Notes: generated by a model from the sequence alone, not told the origin. A stretch of DNA of 64,000 nt from Acidobacteriota bacterium (GCA_003225295.1 QHYZ01000050.1:103251-167250); one strand, 5' to 3'. Positions 1 through 12,458 are shown, counted from the first letter of the stretch. Numbers and translations: made by a program.

Positions 1-2
1 AC

Positions 3-812
3 GTAACGTTTTTCAATAACTTCACAATCCCGCAAGCCGAAAGTGCGGCCAAGTCACGTGTGGCAGCAAGCAAGGCCCTGGAACTGGATCCTTTGCTTGC
101 CGAAACCCATGTCTCCATGGCCCAGGTCCTCGAAATCTTTGATTGGGATTTCGCCGGCGCCGAACGTGAGTTTCGCCGGGCGCTAGCCATCAACCCGGGA
201 TACGCCATCGGATTGCAGTGGTATGCGGAACTCTTGGAGAATCTGGCGCGATACGACGAAGCGCTGGCCATGATCCAGCGTGCGCAGGAAGCGGATCCCT
301 TCTCTCTCATCATCAATGCGGTGCATGGCCAGATTCTTTCCCGGAGCGGCCGGACGAAGGAGGCTACCGCGCAGTTCCAGAAAACGCTCGACCTGGAGCG
401 TAACTTCCCCCTCGGCCACTACCTTTTTGGTCTGGCGCTCGTGCACGATGGAAAAAATGAGGAGGCCGTGAAGGAGTTTGAGCAGGCCGTGCAGTCCTCG
501 CCGGAATCGTCCATCTACCAAAGCATGCTCGCTTTTGTATACGCGCAAAACGGCAGAATCGAAGAGGCCAGAAAAATTCTTGGTGATGTCATCGGGGAAG
601 CCCAGGGGGACCGCGCTTCCTGGCAGGACGTTGCTGGAATCTACGCAGCTCTTGGTGAAAAGGATCATGCTCTTGTCGCGTTGGAAATGGCATTCCAAAG
701 ACGTGATAGCCGCATGACCATGCTGCTCAATCATGAAGCTCTCATGCCGTTGCGCAGCGATCCTCGGTTCTCCGCTCTGGTGCGCCGCGCGGGTCTGCCT
801 GAGCACAATTGA
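3..812 (+). CDS. TPR-repeat protein, C-terminal part (gene starts upstream of window)
   Basis: The reading frame is open from the first bases of the window, so the GTG at 60 is probably internal and only the C-terminus is seen. The visible part consists of consecutive ~34-residue tetratricopeptide repeats (recurring A-x3-F-x2-A-L-x-I-N/D-P pattern) and ends with the R-S-D-P-R-F-x2-L-V-R-R motif. That ending is common in acidobacterial proteins that join an N-terminal Ser/Thr kinase, adenylate cyclase or winged-helix domain to TPRs. TPRs mediate protein-protein contacts. The effector domain lies outside the window, so the specific function cannot be named. Confidence 0.8.
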   Translation, partial: VTFFNNFTIPQAESAAKSRVAASKALELDPLLAETHVSMAQVLEIFDWDFAGAEREFRRALAINPGYAIGLQWYAELLENLARYDEALAMIQRAQEADPFSLIINAVHGQILSRSGRTKEATAQFQKTLDLERNFPLGHYLFGLALVHDGKNEEAVKEFEQAVQSSPESSIYQSMLAFVYAQNGRIEEARKILGDVIGEAQGDRASWQDVAGIYAALGEKDHALVALEMAFQRRDSRMTMLLNHEALMPLRSDPRFSALVRRAGLPEHN

Positions 813-910
813 TCGATCTCGGCGGGAAGGCTGGCGCTCCGCGCCGCATTCCAGATAGAATGCAGCCGGTCGAATCGGGCGCATATTCCTTTCCGTGCAG
901 GGAGAGTCGA

Positions 911-1597
911 ATGTACAGCACATCGCAAAAGCTGATCGCGGAATTCCTGGGAACGTTTGCGCTGATTTTCTTCGGCGCGGGCTCGGTCTGTGCGGATCAA
1001 TATTTGCATGGCGCGGGCGGCCTCGGTCTTCTCGGCATCGCGCTCGCTCACGGCCTCGCGATCGGCATCATGGTTTCGGCGCTCGGCCACATCTCCGGCG
1101 GACATTTCAATCCCGCGGTGACCATCGGCTTCTGGGTCACCAAGCGCGTGAATACTGTGGACACCATTCTCTATTGGGCCGCGCAGTTGGCCGGCGCGAC
1201 GGCCGCCGCATTTCTGCTGCGGGCCGTCATTCCAGAAGAGACCTGGCGCGCCGTCGCTCTGGGCACGCCGGAACTCGCGCGGGATTTTCCGCGCTGGGCT
1301 GGAATGGCGCTAGAGGCGGTGACGACTTTCTTCTTGGTTCTCGTTGTTTTTGCCACCGCTGTCGATGAAAAAGGCGCGTTCCGTTCGATCGCGGGTTTTG
1401 GCATCGGTCTGACAATTTCCCTCGGCATCCTCGTCGCCGGTCCGCTTACGGGTGCCGCTTTGAATCCAGCTCGGGCATTTGGCCCCGCGCTCGCGGCGTG
1501 GCGTTGGGCCAACCACGGTGTCTACTGGGTCGGTCCGCTGGCCGGAGGATTTGTCGCCGGCCTGCTCTACGATTCGCTCTATCTAAAAAAAGCCTGA
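911..1597 (+). CDS. Aquaporin (MIP family)
   Basis: Inner-membrane channel of the major intrinsic protein family, about 228 residues, the usual length. Both signature half-helix motifs are present: H-F-N-P-A-V-T near residue 67 and L-N-P-A-R-A-F-G-P near residue 190. The Arg after the second NPA is the selectivity-filter Arg. Six hydrophobic segments are visible. The overall pattern is closer to water-type AqpZ than to glycerol facilitators, but substrate is inferred. The ATG at 911 is preferred over an upstream TTG at 809 because it follows a GGGAG-type ribosome site and the protein then begins directly with the family's first helix (K-L-I-A-E-F-L-G-T-F). It stands alone, about 100 bp after the TPR gene. 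Confidence 0.93.
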   Translation: MYSTSQKLIAEFLGTFALIFFGAGSVCADQYLHGAGGLGLLGIALAHGLAIGIMVSALGHISGGHFNPAVTIGFWVTKRVNTVDTILYWAAQLAGATAAAFLLRAVIPEETWRAVALGTPELARDFPRWAGMALEAVTTFFLVLVVFATAVDEKGAFRSIAGFGIGLTISLGILVAGPLTGAALNPARAFGPALAAWRWANHGVYWVGPLAGGFVAGLLYDSLYLKKA

Positions 1598-1959
1598 ATC
1601 GGTTTTGAGTTATAGGTTCTTGCTACGCAACACGACGCTGCAACTTTGCACTTTGCACCTGTAGTCGCAGCTCTCTCCCCGTCATTTTTCAGCTCGAAGT
1701 GCTTAGTCTTCCCTCCTCAAGGTTCCTTGCCCGCGGGCCGCGACTGCCGCACCAGGCGGCCACCGGCGTACTTCCCCCCCGGCCCTCGTTTTTATCCCTA
1801 TCCCCTTTCCCCTGTAGCGCAGCTGCGGGCTAACAACTTAAGACTGCCCGCCTCAGGTACCGTTAACTAGCGCGCAACTGGCCTGCGCGGCTTCCTTGCC
1901 CACCCTACCCGCGGATGCTAGTGTCGCGTATAGATGCATGCTTGCGGGGTTCACACGAC
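1598..1959. other. Intergenic region, no supported gene
   Basis: About 360 bases between the aquaporin and pilT. A 74-codon open frame on the plus strand (1646-1870) is low-complexity, Pro/Arg/Ser-rich and lacks a ribosome site, so it is not called. No clear promoter or terminator was recognised. Confidence 0.5.
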
Positions 1960-3105
1960 ATGTCCATCAACATTGACGATCTTCTCCGCCGCGCGGTCGA
2001 AAGCAAAGCGTCCGACTTACACTTGAAAGTCGGCAATCACCCTTACTTGCGCGTGGACGGCCTGCTCACCCCCCTGACCGACGTGCCTCGTGTCACGCCG
2101 GAAGAGATGCTCTCCATGGCGTTTAGCATGATGACCAACCGCCAAAAGCAAAAATTCAAGGAAACTGCGGAATTGGATATGGCCTATGGCGTGGCTGGTT
2201 TGGGCCGTTTCCGCGTCAACGTTTTCCAGCAGCGTGGCAACGTCGGCATGGTGCTGCGCGTCATTCCGACAAAGATTCGCACCACCGAAGAACTCAACCT
2301 CCCTTCGGTAATTTCCAGAATTTGCGAGGAGCAGCGCGGATTGGTGCTGGTTACAGGAACCACCGGTTCCGGTAAGTCCACCACCCTGGCCGCGATGATC
2401 GACCGCATCAATGCCAACCGCGCCGACCATCTGATCACCATCGAAGACCCCATCGAGTTCCTGCACCGCGACAAGAAGAGCTTCATTAATCAGCGCGAGG
2501 TCGAAGTGGACACCGCGAACTTTTCCACCGCGTTGCGCGCTGCTCTGCGTCAGGACCCGGACGTGATTCTGGTCGGCGAAATGCGCGACCTCGAAACCAT
2601 TTCCACGGCGCTGCTCGCCGCGGAAACCGGCCACCTTGTGCTTTCCACCTTGCACACCTTGGATGCCACGGAAACCATTCAGCGTATTATCGCGGTCTTC
2701 CCGCCGCCGGAGCAGAAACAGATTCGCTTGCAGCTTGCCGCCACCTTGAAAGCGGTCGTCTCGCAGCGCCTGGTGCGACGCGCGGATGACAAAGGCCGTG
2801 TCCCCGCTTGCGAAATCATGATTGCCACAGGTTACATCCGCGATTGCATTATCAACGCAGACAAGACGCGCTTGATCCATGACGCCATCGCCGCCGGCAC
2901 CAGCCAGTACGGCATGCAAACGTTCGACCAGTCGCTCTTCGATCTTTACTCGAAGCAGCTCATCACGCTAGATGAAGCTCTGGCGCGCGCGTCGAACGCC
3001 GACGAGTTCAAGCTGCGCATTCAAGGTATTCGCTCCGCCGCCGACTCCGCTCGCGAGGAGATGGAGCGCCAAATGGCCGACTTCGAGCGCTTCGCCCGCA
3101 AGTAA
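1960..3105 (+). CDS. pilT: Type IV pilus retraction ATPase PilT
   Basis: Hexameric AAA-type ATPase of the GspE/PilT secretion superfamily that powers pilus disassembly (twitching motility) at the cytoplasmic face of the pilus machine. About 381 residues. Visible motifs are Walker A G-T-T-G-S-G-K-S-T at about 133-141, the Asp box T-I-E-D-P-I-E, Walker B D-P-D-V-I-L-V-G-E-M-R-D and the His box L-V-L-S-T-L-H-T. The C-terminal G-M-Q-T-F-D-Q-S-L stretch is typical of PilT/PilU. The ATG at 1960 (M-S-I-N-I-D-D-L-L) matches the family N-terminus, whereas an in-frame start at 1915 adds 15 unlikely residues. No other pilus gene lies nearby. PilU cannot be fully excluded. Confidence 0.93.
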   Translation: MSINIDDLLRRAVESKASDLHLKVGNHPYLRVDGLLTPLTDVPRVTPEEMLSMAFSMMTNRQKQKFKETAELDMAYGVAGLGRFRVNVFQQRGNVGMVLRVIPTKIRTTEELNLPSVISRICEEQRGLVLVTGTTGSGKSTTLAAMIDRINANRADHLITIEDPIEFLHRDKKSFINQREVEVDTANFSTALRAALRQDPDVILVGEMRDLETISTALLAAETGHLVLSTLHTLDATETIQRIIAVFPPPEQKQIRLQLAATLKAVVSQRLVRRADDKGRVPACEIMIATGYIRDCIINADKTRLIHDAIAAGTSQYGMQTFDQSLFDLYSKQLITLDEALARASNADEFKLRIQGIRSAADSAREEMERQMADFERFARK

Positions 3106-3235
3106 CCTGGAATGCGGAAGCCGCGGAGCGTCTGTCTGCGTCTCGGCCGCCTCGGCATTAAGCCTTTTCCTTACTAGCGCGTGTGCTGCATCTGTTTTCT
3201 TTACTTCCCTGCTTGGTTACTTCTATTCTTGTCTT

Positions 3236-3751
3236 GTGTTTGCCAAGCCGCAACAAGTTGCAACCGAAGCGGAGTTGTACGATGTCGCAGTGCGCGCGTT
3301 GATGCGGCGGGCGCTTTCCGTGCATGAGATGACGCAGAAGCTGGAGCGGCGAAGCGATAACAAGCTGCTGGTGCAAGTGGTGATGGCCCGTCTCAAGGAA
3401 AACGGTATGATCGATGACGCGCGTTACGCCAAGCAATTCGCCCGCCAGCGCACCGAATCGCGCAAGCAAGGAAAATTCCGGGTCGCCCGCGACCTCCGCG
3501 CCCGCGGAATTCCCGACCGGCACATCGAATCCGCCCTCGAAGAAGTCGCCGAGAACACCGACGAAGCTGCTATGGTCCGCCAGCGCATCGAGCGCAAACT
3601 GCGGTCATATCGGGGCGAAATCGACGAAAGGAAAATGGCCTCCATCTACAGCAGTCTCCTGCGTGGCGGCTTCTCCGCCGACATCGTTCGCCGCGAACTC
3701 CGCGCGCTCACTCGCGAGGACGTGCCCGAAACTGAGGCGGGTTCGGAGTAG
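3236..3751 (+). CDS. recX: RecX family regulatory protein
   Basis: Modulator that caps or inhibits RecA filaments; about 171 residues of small helical repeats. The three RecX three-helix repeats are seen: A-L-x-R-R-A-L-S-x-x-E-M-x-x-K-L, the segment containing D-D-A-R-Y-A-K-Q-F-A-R-Q-R, and the C-terminal G-F-S-A-D-I-V-R-R-E-L. The frame is open upstream into the pilT 3' end but that portion is unlike RecX. The GTG at 3236 (V-F-A-K-P-Q-Q) is the best-fitting start, although no good ribosome site precedes it. It lies about 85 bp before alaS. The recX-alaS neighbourhood is common in bacteria. Confidence 0.85.
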   Translation: MFAKPQQVATEAELYDVAVRALMRRALSVHEMTQKLERRSDNKLLVQVVMARLKENGMIDDARYAKQFARQRTESRKQGKFRVARDLRARGIPDRHIESALEEVAENTDEAAMVRQRIERKLRSYRGEIDERKMASIYSSLLRGGFSADIVRRELRALTREDVPETEAGSE

Positions 3752-3835
3752 ACTCGTCCACTGTGCCTCCAATGGTGCTATCTCACCCCCTCTGCGATAA
3801 TGAGGACACTCCAGCGTGCCGGAATTGAGGCTCAC

Positions 3836-6586
<2,751 letters not shown>

Positions 6587-6705
6587 TCTGGATACTGCCA
6601 GAAACCGTGTCTCGCGGTAGACAGCCTCCCCGGGATTCGCAGGATGAGCCATGGTCGGGCGATCTCGGCAGACTGCTCGGCGGGGTTCCTAGTACCGAAG
6701 GGATA

Positions 6706-6735
6706 TTGACCCTGACCGGGTCGGGGCGATATTAA
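6706..6735 (+). promoter_or_regulatory. Candidate sigma-70 promoter for the lytic transglycosylase
   Basis: TTGACC at 6706-6711 and TATTAA at 6730-6735 are separated by 18 bp, about 57 bp before the start codon at 6792. The -35 is 5/6 and the -10 is 4/6 against consensus. Pattern match only. Confidence 0.35.
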
Positions 6736-6791
6736 AGACTGTCCGCTCTGTAAGAGGTTCGAGAATTGTTGTTGGCTTTCCCCAGGGCACG

Positions 6792-7508
6792 ATGGTGAAA
6801 CGCACTGCAAACGCGGCGTGGCTTGTTCTAGCGACGCTGATAGTCTGCCCGACCGTTTTCGCCCCGCGCGCCAACGGCCAGATCGCCAAGGTCGTTGACG
6901 ATTCGGGCCGGCAGTTTTTTGTCAACGCCGAAGCGCCGGTGACAGCCAGACTCACTGCCACCAAGCCGCGCGCCAACATCTACCTGCCCGCTGAATCTTC
7001 TTTTTCAGGACGCAGCCGTCCAGCCATGGACATCGGCCGCGACGGCCAGGAAAAACTCGTTCGAGAAGCGGCGGACCGGCATCGCGTGGACCCGGCACTG
7101 GTCCGCGCGGTGATTGAAACGGAATCGAACTGGAATCCCAAGGCGTATTCCCGCAAGGGAGCCGGCGGATTGATGCAGTTGATTCCCACGACGGCACAAC
7201 GATATGGGGCTTATGACCTGTTCAACCCGCAACAAAACATTGATGCCGGGGTTAAGCATTTGAAGTGGTTGCTGGAACGCTATAATGGCAACCTCGATTT
7301 GGCCCTGGCGGCGTACAATGCGGGAGAGGGGGCCGTTGACCGGGCTCACGGAATACCTGCGTATCGAGAGACGCGGAATTACGTACAGCGAGTACAGGAT
7401 GCCTATTTCCGGCCGGGTTCGGGACGTCTTGCGGATGCCTTCATCAACCCACGCGCGATCCACAGAGACGTCACTCCGAGCGGCCGCATCATATTCACGA
7501 ACGAATAG
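6792..7508 (+). CDS. Exported lytic transglycosylase (SLT domain)
   Basis: About 238 residues with an N-terminal signal peptide (positive M-V-K-R, hydrophobic core, cleavage likely after A-N-G-Q). The catalytic domain of the Slt70/MltC type spans about residues 85-205. The catalytic Glu lies in A-V-I-E-T-E-S-N-W-N-P, followed by G-A-G-G-L-M-Q-L-I-P-T-T-A and the A-A-Y-N-A-G-E-G-A-V motif. It would cleave the MurNAc-GlcNAc bond of peptidoglycan in the periplasm, forming 1,6-anhydro ends. The next gene is a cell-wall amidase on the same strand, suggesting a peptidoglycan-remodelling pair. Confidence 0.92.
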   Translation: MVKRTANAAWLVLATLIVCPTVFAPRANGQIAKVVDDSGRQFFVNAEAPVTARLTATKPRANIYLPAESSFSGRSRPAMDIGRDGQEKLVREAADRHRVDPALVRAVIETESNWNPKAYSRKGAGGLMQLIPTTAQRYGAYDLFNPQQNIDAGVKHLKWLLERYNGNLDLALAAYNAGEGAVDRAHGIPAYRETRNYVQRVQDAYFRPGSGRLADAFINPRAIHRDVTPSGRIIFTNE

Positions 7509-7559
7509 AAAGAGTATCCGGCGATTAGTTCTTGGTGGTTGGTTGTTCGTGCTTCTTAG

Positions 7560-9806
7560 TTGTATGTTCTAAATGGTTGTCGAATGAGCGGCGTTTGGGG
7601 ATGTAGCTTGCTATTTCCGGCCAAAAAAAATTTGCACCCGGGCTTCGCCCGTCTTTCGCCGGTTTTTGTGATGCTGGGCTTTGTGCTCACCATTGCTGCT
7701 GCACCTGTGAAAACGACTGCCGGGGCCGCGGCCACTGCAGTGAAGCGCCCATCCGCTTCCGCGCAATTTGCGCGGGCCGAAGAGCAGCGCGCAGCGCTGA
7801 ACAGCAAGCCCACCGAGAAGCGCACGCTGGCGGACTACAAACTGGTGGTCACCGCCTACCGCCGCGTTGCTTCGGTTACGCCACGAGCCGCTGAAGCCCC
7901 CGATTCCCTTCGGGCCATTGCAGAACTTTACACCGAAATGGGCGACCGGTTTGGGCGAAACTACTACCAGTCAGCCGCCGATTCTTACCAATTTCTGGTG
8001 CACGAGTATCCGACCAGCAAGCATTGCCAGGATGCGATCCTGCGAGTGGCCAAGCTGCAGCGCGATCAGCTGGGAGATGCGACGCTGGCGAAAAAAACTT
8101 ATGAGGATTTCCTGAAGCGCTATCCACGTTCGCCGAGAAAGCGCGAAGCGCAAGAAGCGCTGGCGGAATTGGCGCTGCTACAGAATGACGAGGGACAGTC
8201 CGCGAAGAACAGTGTGGCGCCAGATTCAACGGCGGCCTTGCCAACCGCGGAAGCAGCGCGCGCGAGTGCACCGGTGCACGCCGGGGGCAAGTCGGTCAGC
8301 CGGCCGGGGTCGCGGGAGATTCCGCGGGTGCGGCGAATTCGCGCGGACGCCAACGGCGACGCAACGCGGCTGACCATCGATCTAGACGACAGCGTGCAAT
8401 ACGCTTCCGGGCGCATCGCGAACCCCGACCGCATCTTTTTCGATTTGCACGTGGCGCGACTGACGCCGGAAGTCGCTCGCGGCAACATCCGCGTTGACGG
8501 TCGCCTGCTGACCGCCGTGCGCGTGGCGCAGAGTCATGGGGACGTAGTGCGCGTGGTGCTGGACGTGAATGGAGTGAAGGATTACAGCGCTTCACTGACA
8601 AGCAATCCTCCGCAGCTTTTGATCGATCTCTACGGAAATCCTCCGGGGGCGCGGATTCACGCGGCCAAGGGGAAACCCGGGCAGGAAACAGCGTTGGAAG
8701 ATTCCCATGAGGGCGTGGCAGCGGACGGCGAAGCGCGGGCGGTTCAGAATGCGCCGGCAAAAGGATCGGCGGGGGACATGGTTTCGTTGGAGCAACCGGC
8801 AGAGAATACGAAGAGCACCATCAGTGGCACGATTAACGGGAGTGCGATTAGCGGCGGCGCGGCTAACGGTTCGACGGCCGGGAGCAATTCTTCCGCGGTG
8901 CCGCGCAATTCTTTGCCGAGCGCGAAGAACGCAAAATCGAAGTCCGTCAAAGCTAGGGCCACGAGCGCAAAGCCCGATTTAATTCAGCCTGCCAGCGCGC
9001 CCCAGCCGACGCGCGACGGGCAGTCCACGCTGACGCGTGCGCTGGGCTTGAAGGTTGGAAGGATCGTGATCGACGCTGGACACGGCGGCCACGATACAGG
9101 AACGATCGGCCCTACCGGCTTAATGGAGAAAGACCTGTGCCTGGATGTGGCGCTGCGGCTCGGGAAAATCATTGAGCAACGGCTGCCGGGCGCAGACGTA
9201 GTGTATACGCGTTCGGACGACAGCTTTATTCCTCTGGAAGAGCGGACGAACATCGCCAACCAGGCCAAGGCCGATCTGTTCATTTCGATTCATGCCAATT
9301 CGAGCAGGGACCACGCGGCGCGCGGCATTGAGACATATTACCTGAATCTGAAGGGCTCGGCGGAGGCCATGGAAGTGGCGGCGAGAGAGAACGCCACGGC
9401 GCAGGGAGGCGTTCACGAACTGCAAGATCTGGTGTTGAAGATCGCAAGGACGGAGAAAATTGATGAATCCAAAGAACTTGCCGAAGACATCCAGGATTCT
9501 CTCTCAAAGCGAATTCAAAAGACCAACAAGCCGGTGAAAAACCGCGGCGTGCGGAAAGCACCCTTTGTGGTCTTGATTGGCGCGGACATGCCATCGATCC
9601 TGACGGAGATTTCGTTCCTGAGTAATCCGGCGGACGAGCAAATGCTCAAGAAGCCCGAGCAAAGGCAGAAGGTGGCTGAAGGGTTGTATCAAGGCGTGGT
9701 TGGTTACCTGGAGAGCATGAACAGCGTGACGATGAATCGACCGGCCAAAACCGGTGCGGGGCACGCCAGCGCGGCAGCGGTTGAACAATCTCGCAACCAA
9801 AACTAG
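7560..9806 (+). CDS. N-acetylmuramoyl-L-alanine amidase with TPR-like and AMIN domains
   Basis: Large (about 748 residues) periplasmic zinc amidase. Order: signal/hydrophobic segment to about residue 50; helical tetratricopeptide-like region about 75-205 (Y-Y-Q-S-A-A-D-S-Y-Q-F, F-L-K-R-Y-P-R-S); AMIN domain about 260-360 for envelope localisation; a Ser/Ala/Lys-rich linker; amidase_3 domain from about 500 to the end. Zinc ligands are recognisable in D-A-G-H-G-G-H-D, in P-L-E-E-R and in S-I-H-A-N, and the catalytic Glu in L-T-E-I-S-F-L-S-N. It cleaves the lactyl-L-Ala bond in septal peptidoglycan. Start is uncertain: ATG 7560 or ATG 7584 (M-S-G-V-W), neither with a strong ribosome site. Confidence 0.9.
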   Translation: MYVLNGCRMSGVWGCSLLFPAKKNLHPGFARLSPVFVMLGFVLTIAAAPVKTTAGAAATAVKRPSASAQFARAEEQRAALNSKPTEKRTLADYKLVVTAYRRVASVTPRAAEAPDSLRAIAELYTEMGDRFGRNYYQSAADSYQFLVHEYPTSKHCQDAILRVAKLQRDQLGDATLAKKTYEDFLKRYPRSPRKREAQEALAELALLQNDEGQSAKNSVAPDSTAALPTAEAARASAPVHAGGKSVSRPGSREIPRVRRIRADANGDATRLTIDLDDSVQYASGRIANPDRIFFDLHVARLTPEVARGNIRVDGRLLTAVRVAQSHGDVVRVVLDVNGVKDYSASLTSNPPQLLIDLYGNPPGARIHAAKGKPGQETALEDSHEGVAADGEARAVQNAPAKGSAGDMVSLEQPAENTKSTISGTINGSAISGGAANGSTAGSNSSAVPRNSLPSAKNAKSKSVKARATSAKPDLIQPASAPQPTRDGQSTLTRALGLKVGRIVIDAGHGGHDTGTIGPTGLMEKDLCLDVALRLGKIIEQRLPGADVVYTRSDDSFIPLEERTNIANQAKADLFISIHANSSRDHAARGIETYYLNLKGSAEAMEVAARENATAQGGVHELQDLVLKIARTEKIDESKELAEDIQDSLSKRIQKTNKPVKNRGVRKAPFVVLIGADMPSILTEISFLSNPADEQMLKKPEQRQKVAEGLYQGVVGYLESMNSVTMNRPAKTGAGHASAAAVEQSRNQN

Positions 9807-9832
9807 GCGGTTAGTGTCTAATAGAGGTTGGG

Positions 9833-10936
9833 ATGCGAATGCCTCGCCTCATCTTCCTGTCGCTCTTTACGGCCGCCCTGGCTGCCGCACCCCGTTTGTC
9901 TGCGCAAGGTGCACTCGAGCGAGTATTCCCCGAACGATTTGGGCGATGGAACGCCGTCAGTTCCCCCATCAAGATCAAGACTGACGAAGGGCGGGCACAG
10001 CTATTCGCCGAGTCGGGTCTGAAGAACTGGCTCGCTGAAGAGTATTCCGACGGGACGGAGAAGGTTGGAGTCACACTCCGGCAATTCCGGGATCCCAGCG
10101 GCGCGTACGAAGCCTACACCGCAGAGTTTGGGCCCCACATGCATCCGTCCACGATCGGAGGGCCTTCGGCGATCGACCAGGAGCGCCTGCTGCTGCTCCT
10201 CGGTAACCTAATCCTTGAAGTCCGGCCGCCACAGAATCCAACCACCGAGGAGCTGCAACAACTTGCGGCGATGGTCCGGAAGCACTCCGAACAGACGCCA
10301 CTGCCGCCGATTCGGACGTATTTGCCGAGCGGCTTCTCGGATGGGACGCAGAGGTACGCGCTGGGGCCTGCGGCGTTGCAGAGTGCGCTGAACGCGCTAA
10401 AACATGAGGAATTCACGAACCTTGTGAGTGAGGCGGGGTTTGCCTCTGGCGCGGAGGCCATGATCGCGGAGTATCGCAACGGCAAGGACTCGGCAGGATT
10501 GCTACTGATCGAATATCCCACGCCGCAACTGGCGGAGCAGCACCTGCGACATCTGGAGCAGGCGCTTTCTCCGGCTATCAAGCAGGCGGGAACAACCATT
10601 GAACGCAAGGCTTCCCTGCTCTCACTCGTACTGAAACCCTCCTCAGCGGCTTTTGGCCATGGGCTGCGGAGCGCGTTGAATTACGAAACTGAGGTGACCT
10701 GGCACGAGCCGAGACAAACGATTACCGATCCACCGTGGGTGACGATTCTCGCCAGGATATTCCTAGTGACAGGTCTGTTCATGGTGGTGGCAGTGGTCCT
10801 GGGCGTAGCGTTCGGAGGCGTCCGCGTGGTGGCAAAAATCTTTTTCCCGGGCAGGGTTTTTGACCGGCCGGAACAAATGGACATTCTGCAACTCGGGCTC
10901 TCCGGAAAACGAATCGATTCCCGCGATTTCTACTAA
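9833..10936 (+). CDS. Exported/membrane protein resembling DUF6599 family
   Basis: 367 residues. N-terminal signal peptide (L-I-F-L-S-L-F-T-A-A-L-A-A-A, cleavage near L-S-A-Q), a soluble alpha/beta region with repeated hydrophobic strands, and one transmembrane helix near residues 304-328 followed by a short cytoplasmic tail. It resembles the uncharacterised DUF6599 proteins I know from Acidobacteriota; that assignment is from memory of the pattern. ATG at 9833 follows an AGAGG site. It lies 26 bp after the amidase on the same strand, so co-transcription with the cell-wall genes is plausible. No enzymatic motif is recognised. Confidence 0.7.
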   Translation: MRMPRLIFLSLFTAALAAAPRLSAQGALERVFPERFGRWNAVSSPIKIKTDEGRAQLFAESGLKNWLAEEYSDGTEKVGVTLRQFRDPSGAYEAYTAEFGPHMHPSTIGGPSAIDQERLLLLLGNLILEVRPPQNPTTEELQQLAAMVRKHSEQTPLPPIRTYLPSGFSDGTQRYALGPAALQSALNALKHEEFTNLVSEAGFASGAEAMIAEYRNGKDSAGLLLIEYPTPQLAEQHLRHLEQALSPAIKQAGTTIERKASLLSLVLKPSSAAFGHGLRSALNYETEVTWHEPRQTITDPPWVTILARIFLVTGLFMVVAVVLGVAFGGVRVVAKIFFPGRVFDRPEQMDILQLGLSGKRIDSRDFY

Positions 10937-11140
10937 CCGTGCGCATTTGACTCCAGCGAACCAATCGCTGGATCCCGCGCCCAACGGGTGTCGGACCAAC
11001 TCACTTGGCCCTTGGCCCGCCAGAGCTGCGCGCAAGAATTTCTGACGCTTCTGAATCCCGCTGAGTCTTGGATCGAGAAAGAACATGCCCGCAGAACAAA
11101 AGGGAATCAAATCTCGGTCATTTTTCGGTACAATTCAGCT

Positions 11141-11989
11141 ATGCTGCCACACACTCTTTCGCGACGTTCGTTCCTCGCTTTTTCGGCAATGTTGCCGTGT
11201 GCACTCTCAGTTCGCGCGGCGAAATCGATTCCCGTCGGCCTGGAACTCTATTCTGTCCGAGATGAACTGAAGAAAGATCCCGAGGGCACGGTTCGCGCCG
11301 TCGCGCATATGGGATATCAGGGTGTCGAATTCTATGCGCCCTATTTCGAGTGGTCCGAGAATCAAACAAAGCAGATGAGAAAGCTTCTGGACGACCTCGG
11401 CATCCGGTGCTTCTCGACGCACAACGGCAGCTCTTACCTGAGCGCGGAGAACATCAGCCGGGCGCGCGACATGAACCTGATTCTGGGCAGTAAATACGTA
11501 GTCATGGCTTCGGCGGATCCGAAAGCTGGTCTGGACGGCTGGAAGACGGTCGCTGATACCCTGAATCTTGCTGCCGACCAACTTGAATCATCCGGTTTGA
11601 AGGTGGGATATCACAATCACCAGCGGGAGTTCATTCCCGTCGAAAACCAGCGGCCCATCGAAATCCTCGCAAAGAATACCAAACCATCGATCATGCTGCA
11701 GCTGGACGTGGGCACTTGTCTGGAGGCCGGTTCTGATCCGGTGGCCTGGATTCGCACGAATCCGGGCAGAATCCGCTCTCTCCATCTCAAAGACTGGTCA
11801 CCGGAACCGGCGAAGGGTTTCACGGTTCTCTTCGGAGAAGGTGCGGCAGAATGGAAAAACATTTTCGAAGCAGCCGAAAGTGGCGGTGGAGTCGAGTACT
11901 ACCTAATCGAACAGGAAGGCAGCCGGTTTACCGAGCTCGATACCGCGCGACGCTGCTTGCAGTCCTTCCAGCTCATCCATCCAGCATGA
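11141..11989 (+). CDS. Tat-exported sugar phosphate isomerase/epimerase-like TIM-barrel protein
   Basis: About 282 residues. The N-terminus carries a twin-arginine motif (S-R-R-S-F-L) followed by a hydrophobic stretch, so the protein is probably exported folded. The remainder is an AP-endonuclease-2-type (xylose isomerase-like) barrel: G-L-E-L-Y-S-V-R-D, G-Y-Q-G-V-E-F-Y, Y-H-N-H-x-R-E-F, L-D-V-G-T-C, H-L-K-D-W and a final E-Q-E-G. These carry the His/Glu/Asp residues that bind the divalent metal in the family. Substrate is unknown; keto-sugar or inositol derivatives are typical. Start at 11141 is chosen because the Tat signal begins there; upstream codons look non-coding. Confidence 0.85.
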   Translation: MLPHTLSRRSFLAFSAMLPCALSVRAAKSIPVGLELYSVRDELKKDPEGTVRAVAHMGYQGVEFYAPYFEWSENQTKQMRKLLDDLGIRCFSTHNGSSYLSAENISRARDMNLILGSKYVVMASADPKAGLDGWKTVADTLNLAADQLESSGLKVGYHNHQREFIPVENQRPIEILAKNTKPSIMLQLDVGTCLEAGSDPVAWIRTNPGRIRSLHLKDWSPEPAKGFTVLFGEGAAEWKNIFEAAESGGGVEYYLIEQEGSRFTELDTARRCLQSFQLIHPA

Positions 11990-12458
11990 TGCCCTTTTGC
12001 CGGGAAGCTTCGTTCTTGACTCGCACCATTTACCCGGGGGTAGGAGCAGGGCGGGCCAAAAGCTCCCTTTGGAGGCGGCGCCGGGCTCACGGTTTCTTAG
12101 CCTGCTCTATCGCTGCCGATTCGAAAAGCGGACAGTTTAAGGTCCGCACCACTTTTGATAACCCCAATTCTGGCCGCTTTTCAGAACTATGTCAGGTTAC
12201 CGTTGGCGGTTTGATTCGATTCAGATCCCGGCTGGTTCCACCTGGGAACAGGTGTACGGTGCCTGTGCGGGGAGAGGAAAGCTTGCTTTGGATAGGGAAT
12301 AGTGTTTCAATTCGGAGCACCTCTTTCAGAGGCATCCTCTCGCATCTCTTGTTTTTTCAATGTTATAGAAGCGATCCGCGGTGGCTCTCGAATTGCCAAT
12401 TCTCTTGGCGTCGCCTTGTGGTTCTTCTTAGCCCACAACTATGGCCGCTCGGGTTTAG
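11990..12458. other. Intergenic region, no supported gene
   Basis: About 470 bases between the TIM-barrel gene and the REC-GGDEF gene. A 212-codon plus-strand frame (11851-12489) crosses it but is composition-driven (Arg/Ser/Leu-rich), overlaps both neighbours and has no recognisable domain. No repeat or convincing promoter was found. Confidence 0.5.

Noticed and set aside
8744..8962. Minus-strand frames inside the amidase linker and other large genes
   Set aside because: Mirror frames of GC-rich coding sequence; no independent start sites or domain patterns.
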